DNA from: an uncultured Lachnospiraceae bacterium
Lineage (GTDB): Bacteria > Bacillota > Clostridia > Lachnospirales > Lachnospiraceae
DNA: 25,914 nt
Assembly: GCA_947003375.1 (NCBI GenBank)
Contig: CAMQOJ010000005.1
Location: forward strand, 1 to 25,914
Direction of reading: 5' to 3'
The translations under genes were made by a program, and so were the position numbers. Under the pieces are notes generated by a model. It ran no database searches. It was not told the origin of the DNA and saw only the letters and a list, made by a program, of their open reading frames with translations. Positions within the stretch are counted from its first letter, which is position 1; every line of letters starts with the position of its first letter. Positions 1 to 6,708 of the stretch are shown piece after piece.

Positions 1-540
1 AACGCACTCCAGCAAAGGACGTAGCATCCGCACCAAACCCAAACGTGCTTCTCCATCGAACTAGATTACTTCCTTCCCTCCAAAGAACATCCTGTCCATG
101 TTCTTGCAGCTCCGATCACAGTCCGGGAAAATACATTGGAATATATGAAGGAGCATATTGATTACGAACCTATCTTCCAACAGTTCTTCCAGCACAAAGA
201 CCACCCTGAACTTCTCTTCTGCTTCGGAAGAGCTGAAAGTATGGTATGCATATGCCATTTTGATCCCCATCTCATCGCACCTGCACTTGATGTCGGCAAA
301 ACTGCAGCCATGGTCAAAATCAAGGGCGAATATTTGCATCGCCACACAGTCCTTTGCAGATATGCCACCTTCCAGATGTGCCGGGACTATCGTATGCCCC
401 CTGTTGCCGTTCATGTCTGCCAGCTCTGCCAGTTCCAGCTGCTTCCAGTTTCTCGCTACCCTGTACTTCATCTTGCCGATTCCGCTTTTATCCGGCTTCC
501 TGTTGTATGGAACTTCATCTATGCTTACATGTACTTTCAT
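1..540 (-). pseudogene. Primase/replication-type protein, interrupted by in-frame TAG and cut by the window edge
   Basis: The first 159 residues (start ATG at 540) look like the N-terminal catalytic part of an archaeo-eukaryotic-type primase/polymerase found in plasmid and conjugative-element replication proteins: an acidic motif ALDFDHG near residue 73 and a conserved segment KFRVVFVL near residue 110, ending DRMFFGGKEVI. A TAG stop lies at 61-63, but the same frame stays open to the window edge and reads FDGEARLGLVRMLRPLLECV, which looks like ordinary protein. The simplest reading is that a Tyr codon (TAT/TAC) became TAG. An AAGG ribosome site lies about 5 nt before the start. It is divergent from the excisionase-like gene, as in integrated elements. 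Family assignment is from motifs only; readthrough is possible but less likely than decay. Confidence 0.6.
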
Positions 541-652
541 TAGCCTTATCTCGCTTTCTTTTTATTTTTTTGAATTTTGTTATGCTCTTTACATGTAAGT
601 ATTCAGATCATTAACAAATTAATAAAAAAATAAAAAGGAGGCACAGGCAACA

Positions 653-835
653 ATGCTGGAGCAATATCTGGACATCTTAAGCGTTTATGATGCAGCGGAA
701 GCCCTCTGCATCGGAAAGAACAGGGTATATGAACTGCTGGAAAAGAAGGAGCTGAAAGGCTTCCGGATTGGAAGGGTATGGAAGATTCCCAAGGAGGCGT
801 TACGGGAATACATCCTGTCGCAGAGCAATCTGTAA
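653..835 (+). CDS. Excisionase-family HTH DNA-binding protein
   Basis: A 60-aa protein of the MerR-like winged-helix excisionase type: the order SVYDAAEALCIGKNRVYELL (helix-turn-helix), then KGFRIGRVWKIPKEAL (wing and following helix) is the usual pattern of Xis/AlpA-like proteins. Such proteins bind att or promoter DNA of integrated elements, direct excision, or regulate their genes. An AAAGGAGG ribosome site lies at 634-641, about 11 nt before the ATG. It is divergent from the broken replication gene, so the 541-652 gap should hold both promoters. A hairpin follows directly downstream. No integrase is visible in the window, so its recombination partner, if any, lies outside or is lost. Confidence 0.8.
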   Translation: MLEQYLDILSVYDAAEALCIGKNRVYELLEKKELKGFRIGRVWKIPKEALREYILSQSNL

Positions 836-853
836 TATACAGAATCCCGGACA

Positions 854-877
854 GGCCGCTGGATATGTCCAGCGGCC
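854..877 (+). terminator. Strong hairpin after the excisionase-like gene
   Basis: A perfect 10-bp stem GGCCGCTGGA / TCCAGCGGCC with a TATG loop begins 19 nt after the excisionase-like stop codon. There is no clean T-run after it, so it may be a weak or factor-assisted terminator, or an RNA-stabilising stem. Nothing else coding is seen between 836 and 1100. Confidence 0.55.
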
Positions 878-1100
878 TCATGTCATTCCATCCATGTCCC
901 AGTCCGGAAGCCCTCATCACAGAAGCAGCACAGGCCGGGCCTTATGAAACGTTTCCCATAGAATAGCATTCCATATGGGCATCCGCCTGGATATGTTTAA
1001 GGCCTTTTTGTCTCAGGACATGTTGACGGAATATTTTAACCATAGTAAAATACTGGATAGGATTTTGAAAATATCATCTCGTGTGAGAGGATTCTTACAT

Positions 1101-1508
1101 ATGATAATCATAGCATGTACTGATGACAACAATGGAATGATGTTCAACCATCGCCGCCAGAGCCAGGACAGATTACTGCGGGAGCATATACTAAATATGA
1201 CAGGCGGGAACCGTCTATGGATGAACCTGTATTCCAAAAAGCAATTTTCAGACATTGAATCGGCCAAGGTCATCATCGATGAAGATTTTCTGGAAAAAGC
1301 AGGATGCAGCGACTATTGTTTTATAGAGGATATGGATATCTCTCCATATATACATAAAACAGAAAAAATAATCCTTTTCAAATGGAACCGGACGTATCCG
1401 GCAGATACATTCCTACCATTGGATCTAAACGGATGGGTCTTGGAATGGACAGAAGATTTTGTCGGATATTCGCATGATAAAATAACCAAGGAGATATACC
1501 GAAGATGA
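1101..1508 (+). CDS. Conserved protein of unknown function, coupled to the lipoprotein nuclease
   Basis: I start this at ATG 1101 (135 aa, beginning MIIIACTDDNNGMMFNHRRQ), with a GAGAGG site about 10 nt upstream; the frame is open further upstream to 975, but those 42 residues look unlike a protein core. Visible features are the NHRRQSQDRLLREHIL segment near the N-terminus and the ending HDKITKEIYRR. No catalytic motif is recognisable. From memory, similar short proteins, sometimes labelled ribonuclease Z without good reason, sit before EndA-type nucleases in Lachnospiraceae. Its stop overlaps the next start (ATGA at 1505-1508), so the two are translationally coupled and probably act together. 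Function unknown. Confidence 0.7.
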   Translation: MIIIACTDDNNGMMFNHRRQSQDRLLREHILNMTGGNRLWMNLYSKKQFSDIESAKVIIDEDFLEKAGCSDYCFIEDMDISPYIHKTEKIILFKWNRTYPADTFLPLDLNGWVLEWTEDFVGYSHDKITKEIYRR

Positions 1509-2641
1509 GAAGAACGAAGATATGGCTTTTATCCGTTGTTTCCTCAATTGCCCTGTTATTGTCAGCGTGTGCTGCCCCTGCGGCCGGTTCTGCAGGCCCC
1601 TCTCCCACTTCCGCCCCAAAATCGGTAGCATCTGCAGAAGAGGCGGCTTCTGAACGCGCGGCTGAGGATGCGCCAGCTCCATCTCCTGAGCCAGCGGAGC
1701 CCTCGCAAAAGCGGCCCACGGAAAACGCTGCTCCTGACAATGTGCAGCAAGCCATTCCTCAGCTATCCAGGCTCCCATTTTCTATTGATGATATCGCTCC
1801 ATATTCAGGAGAGCCCTATGCAGTCGTCAATAGCAATGTCCCATATTTCTCTGAAAGCGATCTGTCTCCTGAGTCATTTGAGCACTACAGCGACCTGGAC
1901 AGCCTGGGACGGTGCGGCGCTGCATATGCCTCCATCGGATTGGATACGATGCCGACAGAAGAACGCGGAAACATCGGGCAGATAGAGCCTACTGGCTGGC
2001 ACACGGTCAAATATAATGACGTGGTCGATGGAAACTACTTATATAACAGATGCCATCTGATCGGATTCCAGCTTACCGGGGAAAATGCCAACGAGAAGAA
2101 CCTGATTACCGGCACCCGTTACCTCAATGTCCAGGGAATGCTGCCATTTGAGGATATGGTCGCGGATTATGTGGAAGAGACCGGGAACCATGTGCTCTAT
2201 CGTGCCACCCCTATCTTTGAGGGAGACAATCTATTGGCATCCGGAGTATTGATGGAGGCCGAATCCGTGGAAGATGCAGGCGAGGGCATATCATTCTGTG
2301 TCTATGCATATAATGTGCAGCCTGATATCATAATCGATTACGCTACGGGCGAAAGCAGCCTGTCACCAGAGGCTCTGGCTCCCGAGCCTATTGCCACGCC
2401 AGAGCCTACAGCTGAGCCTGTCCCTATAGAAGCTCCGGCAGTCACAGAAACACAAGAGCCCATCGATGAGCCTGTTCCACAGGGAACGACCTATATCCTG
2501 AATACTAATACGGGCAAGTTCCACTATCCTACCTGCGGCAGCGTGAAACAAATGAAAGAAAAGAACAAGCAGGAGTTTTCCGGCACCAGGGATGAAGCCA
2601 TATCAATGGGATACGATCCATGCAAGAAGTGCAATCCATAG
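1505..2641 (+). CDS. Lipoprotein DNA/RNA non-specific endonuclease (EndA/DNA-entry type)
   Basis: A 378-aa exported nuclease. The N-terminus is a lipoprotein signal (MRRTKIWLL...LLLSAC, lipobox cysteine at residue 22), followed by a Pro/Ala/Ser-rich spacer to about residue 85. Residues about 90-275 match the beta-beta-alpha-metal NUC fold of streptococcal EndA-like nucleases: the block around DSLGRCG (133-138), then YNRCHLIGFQLTGENANEKN with the catalytic His at 184 and the metal-binding Asn at 199. After a second PEP-rich linker (290-325) comes a C-terminal domain with FHYPTCGSV and DPCKKCNP (His340, Cys344, Cys373, Cys376), resembling an Ada-type zinc site. It should be anchored outside the membrane and degrade extracellular DNA or RNA for uptake or nutrition. 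Ribosome site AAGGAG at 1487-1492. Translationally coupled to the gene before it. Confidence 0.88.
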   Translation: MRRTKIWLLSVVSSIALLLSACAAPAAGSAGPSPTSAPKSVASAEEAASERAAEDAPAPSPEPAEPSQKRPTENAAPDNVQQAIPQLSRLPFSIDDIAPYSGEPYAVVNSNVPYFSESDLSPESFEHYSDLDSLGRCGAAYASIGLDTMPTEERGNIGQIEPTGWHTVKYNDVVDGNYLYNRCHLIGFQLTGENANEKNLITGTRYLNVQGMLPFEDMVADYVEETGNHVLYRATPIFEGDNLLASGVLMEAESVEDAGEGISFCVYAYNVQPDIIIDYATGESSLSPEALAPEPIATPEPTAEPVPIEAPAVTETQEPIDEPVPQGTTYILNTNTGKFHYPTCGSVKQMKEKNKQEFSGTRDEAISMGYDPCKKCNP

Positions 2642-2657
2642 AATGCTGAAAACGAAG

Positions 2658-2684
2658 CGGCCAGCCATGTACCTCTGCTGGCCG
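2658..2684. terminator. Hairpin between convergent genes
   Basis: A perfect 8-bp stem CGGCCAGC / GCTGGCCG around an 11-nt loop lies 17 nt after the nuclease stop. On the minus strand it is followed by CTTCGTTTTC, so it can act as an intrinsic terminator for the three-gene cassette coming from the right as well as closing the nuclease operon. Confidence 0.6.
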
Positions 2685-2812
2685 TAAAACTATTACTAAA
2701 AGAGACCACCTCCCACCCTTTTTGATTTTTATCACCCCTATCTCTATATGGGAAAAAATCAGTCATTGCCATTTGGACAGCCTGCCATCCTGCCAAGTCC
2801 CACCTCAGGGCA

Positions 2813-3241
2813 TCACAGATAAGGCTTTATGCTGAACACCGTCTGCTCCCCGTCCTTCCTGCTCACCAGCTCGAACAGGTTCTCCTTAGTGGCAAACAGA
2901 TTCCCCGGATTCCTGCCGATAATCAGGTACTGGTTCTTGCCATCCAATGAGATGTGCTTCCTTGTATCATCATCCAGCAATATATCCGCATTGTCGATGA
3001 CTATCAGCTTGCGTTCCACCTGGCTGATTATTTCCCTGATATCCTTTTGGTAATCAAGGTAATTGAGACAAAGGATATCAGGATTGAGCGCCGCATATTC
3101 CCTGATGAAAGAAAAAGATGCCGTCTTTCCGGTTCCGGAATCCCCTGTCAGAATCGTTATATTGTTCGTGAATACAAAATCCACAATGAATGAAGTATGG
3201 ACTGTGGTAAAATGTCCTGTCACGACCGGCCTACTCTTCAT
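2813..3241 (-). CDS. Small P-loop ATPase, third gene of the three-gene cassette
   Basis: A 142-aa protein with a clear Walker A (GDSGTGKT, residues 33-40) and Walker B (LIVIDNAD, about 79-86), followed by DDDTRKHI and a segment YLIIGRNPGNLF that could hold a sensor-type residue. It lacks the C-terminal lid domain of normal AAA+ proteins and is much shorter than the ATPases of known defence pairs such as PARIS. It starts at ATG 3241, inside the end of the DUF4869-like gene (11-nt overlap), so its translation depends on the gene before it. A minimal nucleotide-dependent switch or motor for its two partners is the likely role. I recall similar trios in Clostridia annotated as hypothetical; no function is known to me. 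Confidence 0.75.
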   Translation of the reverse strand: MKSRPVVTGHFTTVHTSFIVDFVFTNNITILTGDSGTGKTASFSFIREYAALNPDILCLNYLDYQKDIREIISQVERKLIVIDNADILLDDDTRKHISLDGKNQYLIIGRNPGNLFATKENLFELVSRKDGEQTVFSIKPYL

Positions 3242-3674
3242 TGCACCACCACTCCCTTAATTCTTCATAACCAGCTACTTCCCGGCTCCCCTCTTTTGTC
3301 TGGACCATTACTTTATCCATGTCAAACGGAATCAATGCGTAATCGCTGTAGACAGAGCCACTGTCCAGCCCATATATCAGTTCCAATGCATTATTGCCGC
3401 ATTCTTTCAGGCAGAACACTTTATCCGGATAATATAATACATTCAATACTGTCTTGCAGCCTACAGAAAGCCGGTCAACATCCAGGACCGCATCATCAAA
3501 CCTGGACTGAATCCTGAACCTGCCAAGAAGCTTTGAGCCATCAATCTCCTCAATAATACGGTCCGCCCTCCCATCAAGCTTGGCTGCCGTCTTCTGGTTG
3601 AAAAATACATCGTTCAGTTCCACGTATTCTTTGTCCTGGGGTATATCTTTCCTGTCCTTAAAAATCGTAATCAC
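3231..3674 (-). CDS. DUF4869-like protein, second gene of the cassette
   Basis: A 147-aa protein starting at GTG 3674 with GGAGG 7-8 nt upstream; its GTGA overlaps the TOPRIM-like gene's stop. Visible blocks are IIEEIDGSKLL, RLSVGCKTVLNVLY, KVFCLKECGNNALELIYGL and the C-terminal EELREWWCNEE. The pattern of an IDGS element, a GCKTVL element and a CGNNAL element resembles what I remember of DUF4869 proteins, but I cannot check the profile. No catalytic motif or membrane segment is seen. Its place between an ATPase and a TOPRIM-like protein suggests an adaptor or sensor subunit; this is inference. Confidence 0.65.
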   Translation of the reverse strand: MITIFKDRKDIPQDKEYVELNDVFFNQKTAAKLDGRADRIIEEIDGSKLLGRFRIQSRFDDAVLDVDRLSVGCKTVLNVLYYPDKVFCLKECGNNALELIYGLDSGSVYSDYALIPFDMDKVMVQTKEGSREVAGYEELREWWCNEE

Positions 3675-4393
3675 AGAACCACCTCCAATCCGGCTTTTTG
3701 AAACTGTGCCTTGATTGATGTCTTCTCATACACCGTTTTCATCTTGTCAAATATGGCCAGCCTGCTTCCATCTAATCCACAGATATCGTCCTCCTGTCGT
3801 CCCTCCCACTCACAACAGGACTTTATCCAGCACTCGCCGATAGCTCCCTTTGAGACTTCAAATCCTGTATTCCTCGTCAGATCAAATAACAGCCTTGCCG
3901 CCAGTTGCTCAATGTTATGCCCTTCCAGGTGTCTGTCATACTCCACGACTTCCTGCATGTCCTTATAGTCCAGATGGCCCGAAGCAATAGAGCCCACCAG
4001 CTTTTCTCTTGCCGCTACAGCTTTTGCCCTCTTCACTAAAAATTCATCACCAGCAGCATATATCCATTTAATCAAGTCCTTAAATTCCAATAAGATGTAT
4101 TCAAAACAGATAACATCCATCAAAAAAATATTATCCTGTCCCTCTGTATACCGTTTCAGTAATTTTTGTTCCATTACTGACTGTAAATTGTCAAATGAAT
4201 TATCAAGGGCAATTATATACCGATTGTCAGAATCTCCCAAAGACCTTACTGCCCTGACTAATTCGCTACAGTTCTTTTTACTCTCTACTACTACCTCCGG
4301 GCAGAGCTGCTGCATGAATCTCTGCCAGAACACGCAGCCCGCTTTGCTGTCTTCTATCCATAAGTAAGTCTTTATTGGCATCTGCTTTTCCAT
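3671..4393 (-). CDS. TOPRIM-like protein, first gene of the three-gene cassette
   Basis: A 240-aa protein. Residues 9-70 have the order expected of a TOPRIM fold: a strand ending in an acidic residue (TYLWIEDSKAG, Glu14/Asp15), a helix (VFWQRFMQQL), a short strand (EVVVESK), a helix (ELVRAVRSL) and a second strand with clustered acids (YIIALDNSFDN, Asp64 and Asp68). This resembles DUF4435/OLD-type TOPRIM nucleases, including AriB of PARIS, although the match is by pattern only. A conserved-looking C-terminal block CWIKSCCEWEGRQEDDICG (188-206) could bind a metal. Some homologues are, as I recall, mislabelled translation initiation factor 2. Start ATG 4393 follows a GAAAGGGA site. It leads the operon from the promoter at 4471-4499. 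Confidence 0.65.
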   Translation of the reverse strand: MEKQMPIKTYLWIEDSKAGCVFWQRFMQQLCPEVVVESKKNCSELVRAVRSLGDSDNRYIIALDNSFDNLQSVMEQKLLKRYTEGQDNIFLMDVICFEYILLEFKDLIKWIYAAGDEFLVKRAKAVAAREKLVGSIASGHLDYKDMQEVVEYDRHLEGHNIEQLAARLLFDLTRNTGFEVSKGAIGECWIKSCCEWEGRQEDDICGLDGSRLAIFDKMKTVYEKTSIKAQFQKAGLEVVL

Positions 4394-4470
4394 CCACGTC
4401 CCTTTCGGTTGCCATCTTTATTTCCCAGTTCTTTTTGCTGCCGGCTAATCAACCCGGTCATGTTGCTTCC

Positions 4471-4499
4471 ATTATAGCTTACAAACTCTCCATCAACAA
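4471..4499 (-). promoter_or_regulatory. Promoter of the three-gene cassette
   Basis: On the minus strand TTGTTG and a perfect TATAAT are separated by 17 nt, placing the start site near 4464 and giving a leader of about 70 nt. The leader includes a 29-codon open frame (ATG at about 4461) overlapping the TOPRIM-like start in another frame; it could be chance. The independent promoter suggests that the cassette is a self-contained unit. Confidence 0.55.
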
Positions 4500-4527
4500 G
4501 CCATTGCTTTCAATAAAATCACATTTT

Positions 4528-4860
4528 CTATCGTCGGCCAGCCAATACCCCAGAACTTTTGTGTATCTTAGAAAAAATAAATGGTGCTGTATTCATCCTG
4601 TCGCCCTCTATGATAGACGGGAGGCATCCCATGGCCTGGGGCCTCTCATTGTCCGCTATGTCTCTCATCCCTGAAAGTCCATTGCCTATGTCCTTCTGGT
4701 TTCCACTGCTTCTGATTATGTAGAAAAAGCTCAAGCCGTATTCTTTCTGCCCTTACCAGATTCGCAGAAGCCCGGCAGCGGTTGACAGCTCGATGCCGAT
4801 ACATCCGAACTCAGAGCAGTCCGGCATATCGTGGTTATAGACATAGGCCAGCGGCTCCAT
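4528..4860 (-). pseudogene. Remnant of a 110-aa gene with in-frame TAA, downstream of parR-like gene
   Basis: Starting from ATG 4860, only 5 nt after the ParR-like stop, the frame reads MEPLAYVYNHDMPDCSEFG and so on for 35 residues to a TAA at 4753-4755, then continues in the same frame as GQKEYGLSFFYIIRSSGN to a stop at 4528. Both parts look like real protein and stay in frame, so a single codon (for example GAA or AAA) has probably become TAA. The family is not recognised. The position right after parR suggests a third gene of a partition operon on the source element. A 35-aa functional peptide cannot be excluded. Confidence 0.45.
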
Positions 4861-4865
4861 CTCTT

Positions 4866-5243
4866 TCAGGCCATCCCTTCAGGGAGGTCATCGCTGTATC
4901 CCGGAAGGGCCTCCCCGCTTTCCGGCAGCCCTTCTGCCTGCCCTGTCCTTTTTGCTCTTTCCGGAAATCCTTCCGTCATCTTTTCCAGCGTCCTGGCAAA
5001 TGCAGCGCTCTGGGAAGCAAGCTCCCCCTGCACAATCTCCCGTATCTGTTCCATGCATGCCTCCATCCCCGCATCCGTCCCGGCCCTCCCTGCGCTCCTG
5101 GAATGCTGCCGGAGGATATCTTTCACATACGCAGGCATCGACAGGCCGAGCTCTTCCTTCCCCCTTTCCAGATCCCGGTACAGCTCCATGTCCATGGCCT
5201 TCCGTTCCTGGAACCGGAGCGTGATGACCTTTTCTTCCGCCAT
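4866..5243 (-). CDS. ParR-like plasmid partition DNA-binding protein
   Basis: A 125-aa protein whose N-terminal third (VITLRFQERKAMDMELYRDL, then LSMPAYVKDIL) resembles a ribbon-helix-helix domain of the CopG/ParR kind; the rest is a charged helix (EQIREIVQGELASQSAAFAR) and an acidic tail. In type II partition systems ParR binds the centromere and the ends of ParM filaments. The ATG at 5243 overlaps the TGA of the ParM fragment (TGATG), the usual layout of parMR operons. Because the ParM gene is reduced to its last 40 or so codons, this protein has lost its partner here and may be on its way out, though its own frame is intact. Confidence 0.6.
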   Translation of the reverse strand: MAEEKVITLRFQERKAMDMELYRDLERGKEELGLSMPAYVKDILRQHSRSAGRAGTDAGMEACMEQIREIVQGELASQSAAFARTLEKMTEGFPERAKRTGQAEGLPESGEALPGYSDDLPEGMA

Positions 5244-5368
5244 CACGCCGCCCCCTGTCTCTTCAGTATCTGATAGGCGAGGTATTCGTACCCTTTCGCG
5301 TTCGCGTGGATGTCACAGTCATAAGCGACATTGGGCCTGTGCTCGGAGAAGTTCCTCCTTAAGCTATC
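5243..5368 (-). pseudogene. C-terminal fragment of a ParM-type actin-like ATPase
   Basis: The frame from 5368 reads DSLRRNFSEHRPNVAYD, then CDIHANAKGYEYLAYQILK to TGA. The pattern RRNF...VAYDCDIHANAKGYEYLA matches the C-terminal end of ParM/StbA/Alp7-like proteins, where the segment before an ANAKGYE motif closes the actin fold. No start codon precedes it; the N-terminal 250 or more residues are missing. An AAGGAGG sequence at about 5354-5360 sits right before the fragment, as if a ribosome site had been joined to the 3' end of the gene by an internal deletion. Confidence 0.55.
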
Positions 5369-5729
5369 TTAGCCGACATATATGGCTGCCATCTCTTTTC
5401 CGGCTCCATAATCTCCAACAACGCCTTGCACATCTTGTCTCCTCCTCTCAATTCTTCCGCTATCTGCCTGTTCGCCCTGATGCTTACCTCTAACACGGAA
5501 TCCGCCAGTTCCCTGCCATACGGATTCGTTACTCTGATGCCATGCTTCTCGAAATACCCGAACAGTCCCTCCGGCCTTGCGTCACGGATGATAGTTATTG
5601 TAACCAAACTACCATTTACATGGTGGTGGCCCTGCGCGGATATATGGCCCAGCGGCGGAAACACGGCAGCTATATGCAATGTTAGCCTGACTGATTCTAT
5701 GTAACTCTGCCTTTACTGTCGTTCATCAT
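5359..5729 (-). pseudogene. Frameshifted gene remnant of unknown family
   Basis: A GGAGGT site (5735-5740) and ATG (5729 or 5726) begin MMNDSKGRV, which stops after ten codons at TAG. A one-base shift near 5700-5708 leads into a long frame reading YIESVRLTLHIAAVFPPLGH and later GLFGYFEKHGI, ELADSVLEVSIRANRQIAEE, MCKALLEIMEPE, ending at TAA 5359. The joined product would be about 123 aa. The last part reminds me of the C-terminal region of some Rpn/transposase-like proteins of Lachnospiraceae, but this is weak. Downstream it abuts the ParM fragment. Without a second genome the frameshift cannot be separated from an alternative TTG start at 5679. Confidence 0.4.
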
Positions 5730-5748
5730 TCCACACCTCCCGACATAA

Positions 5749-5790
5749 CTAAAGAAAGGGCTCAAAACGAGTCCTCCCTCTTTCGCTTCG
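5749..5790 (-). terminator. Possible terminator after the JAMM/57-aa pair
   Basis: On the minus strand, 11 nt after the 57-aa gene's stop, GGGAGGACTC and GAGCCC can fold around GTTTT with a bulge and are followed by TTTCTTT. The stem is short and imperfect, so this is tentative. Confidence 0.4.
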
Positions 5791-5800
5791 ATCTGATATA

Positions 5801-5974
5801 TCATAATTTCTCCAGATGCCTTTTCCGGCTTTCCCTTGCTCTTGCAATAATCGCCTTATTTTTTTCAATACTTTTCTGCAACTCTTTTTCATCAGCTTTA
5901 TAATCCGGGTCGGGGATAAAGATTTCCAAAGGCTTAAAATCATATTCCACATCATTCAAAATATAGCTTTCCAT
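5801..5974 (-). CDS. 57-aa protein of unknown function, partner of the JAMM-domain gene
   Basis: Start ATG 5974 follows a GGAGG site with 8-nt spacing; that site overlaps the stop codon of the JAMM gene (TAGGGAGG), so the two genes are tightly linked. The product begins MESYILNDVEYDFKPLEI, then FIPDPDYKADEKELQKSIE, and ends in a basic helix (IIARARESRKRHLEKL). It looks like a small two-part protein with an N-terminal beta segment and a long charged helix. No known family is recognised. Linkage suggests a binding partner or immunity-like protein for the JAMM protein. Confidence 0.65.
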   Translation of the reverse strand: MESYILNDVEYDFKPLEIFIPDPDYKADEKELQKSIEKNKAIIARARESRKRHLEKL

Positions 5975-5987
5975 TCCATCAACCTCC

Positions 5988-6440
5988 CTAACGATAATAA
6001 ATACCTACTTCACTACTCTTGGCCAGAAATGACAATGCTGCGAGATAAACCTCTGTTAGTGGGGAATTCCTTTTTAAATCTTCCACGCACTCATTAAATA
6101 AAGCAGCCGCCTTTTTCAAATCATAACTGCCCTCTCGCTTCATATAATGCGCCGTTCCTTGATTTGATACCACAACCATAACCTCTAGCGCAGAAAACTC
6201 AATAAAGAAGCGTATATCTTGTATTGAAAATGTCTGTGTCGAGGGATGGTTATGTAGGATAACTACTGCCACGGATTTCTGCGAAACAAGGATATGGTTT
6301 GACAAAGTATCTGCTCTGACATCCACCTCATGCTCTGTTCCAAGAGAAACACCATACACTTCCAGCGGATTATCCACCCCAAGGTCACAGGACTCTCCGC
6401 TTTTTACAACCATCGTCCACGCCCACTTTTCCTGTCTCAC
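5988..6440 (-). CDS. JAMM/MPN-domain (RadC-like) protein
   Basis: A 150-aa protein with the metal motif VVILHNHPSTQTFSIQDI: H-x-H (63, 65), Ser72 and Asp75, i.e. HxHx6SxxD. RadC has HxHx7SxxD; the one-residue-shorter spacing is known to me from JAMM domains at the C-termini of phage minor capsid and toxin-like proteins. Such domains are zinc-dependent isopeptidases or deubiquitinase-like enzymes, and the upstream acid may be Glu36 or Glu38 (SLGTEHEVDVRAD). The GTG at 6440 lies directly against GGAGG and is too close; an internal GTG (6423) or ATG (about 6413) may be the true start. It forms a pair with the 57-aa gene. Confidence 0.65.
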   Translation of the reverse strand: MRQEKWAWTMVVKSGESCDLGVDNPLEVYGVSLGTEHEVDVRADTLSNHILVSQKSVAVVILHNHPSTQTFSIQDIRFFIEFSALEVMVVVSNQGTAHYMKREGSYDLKKAAALFNECVEDLKRNSPLTEVYLAALSFLAKSSEVGIYYR

Positions 6441-6630
6441 CTCCTCTCTGTCCTTTTACAGATTCCCATGCCCTTTATACCTTAAAGGCACCGACGCGTC
6501 CCGATGTATGGAGCCCTGCCGCCAAATCTCTGTACCTTTTTTGTACCTTTTCCGTCAAAAACGATGGATAATGATAAGATGGGAATCAGCCCGGATGCTT
6601 CAAAAAGCCTGATTCCGTCCTATCCGTATA

Positions 6631-6681
6631 CAAAAGAAAAGGATGCAAATCCCCAGATACTGCTCTGGTCAATCTGCATCC
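6631..6681 (-). terminator. Intrinsic terminator of the FliD-like gene
   Basis: On the minus strand a stem GGATGCA / TGCATCC with an inner CCAGA / TCTGG stem is followed by TTTTCTTTT, 28 nt after the stop codon of the FliD-like gene. A clear Rho-independent terminator. The rest of 6441-6630 holds no gene that I can support. Confidence 0.85.
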
Positions 6682-6708
6682 TTATATTTATGTCCCTTTC
6701 TATCCGGC

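Noticed and set aside
4432..4461. Leader peptide (29 codons, MTGLISRQQKELGNKDGN) before the TOPRIM-like gene
   Set aside because: No ribosome site and no codon pattern pointing to attenuation; kept only as a remark.
1..5368. Stop-codon recoding (TAG read as an amino acid) in the mobile region
   Set aside because: A neighbouring remnant is broken by TAA and another by a frameshift, and intact genes here end normally in TAG, so decay explains the data better.
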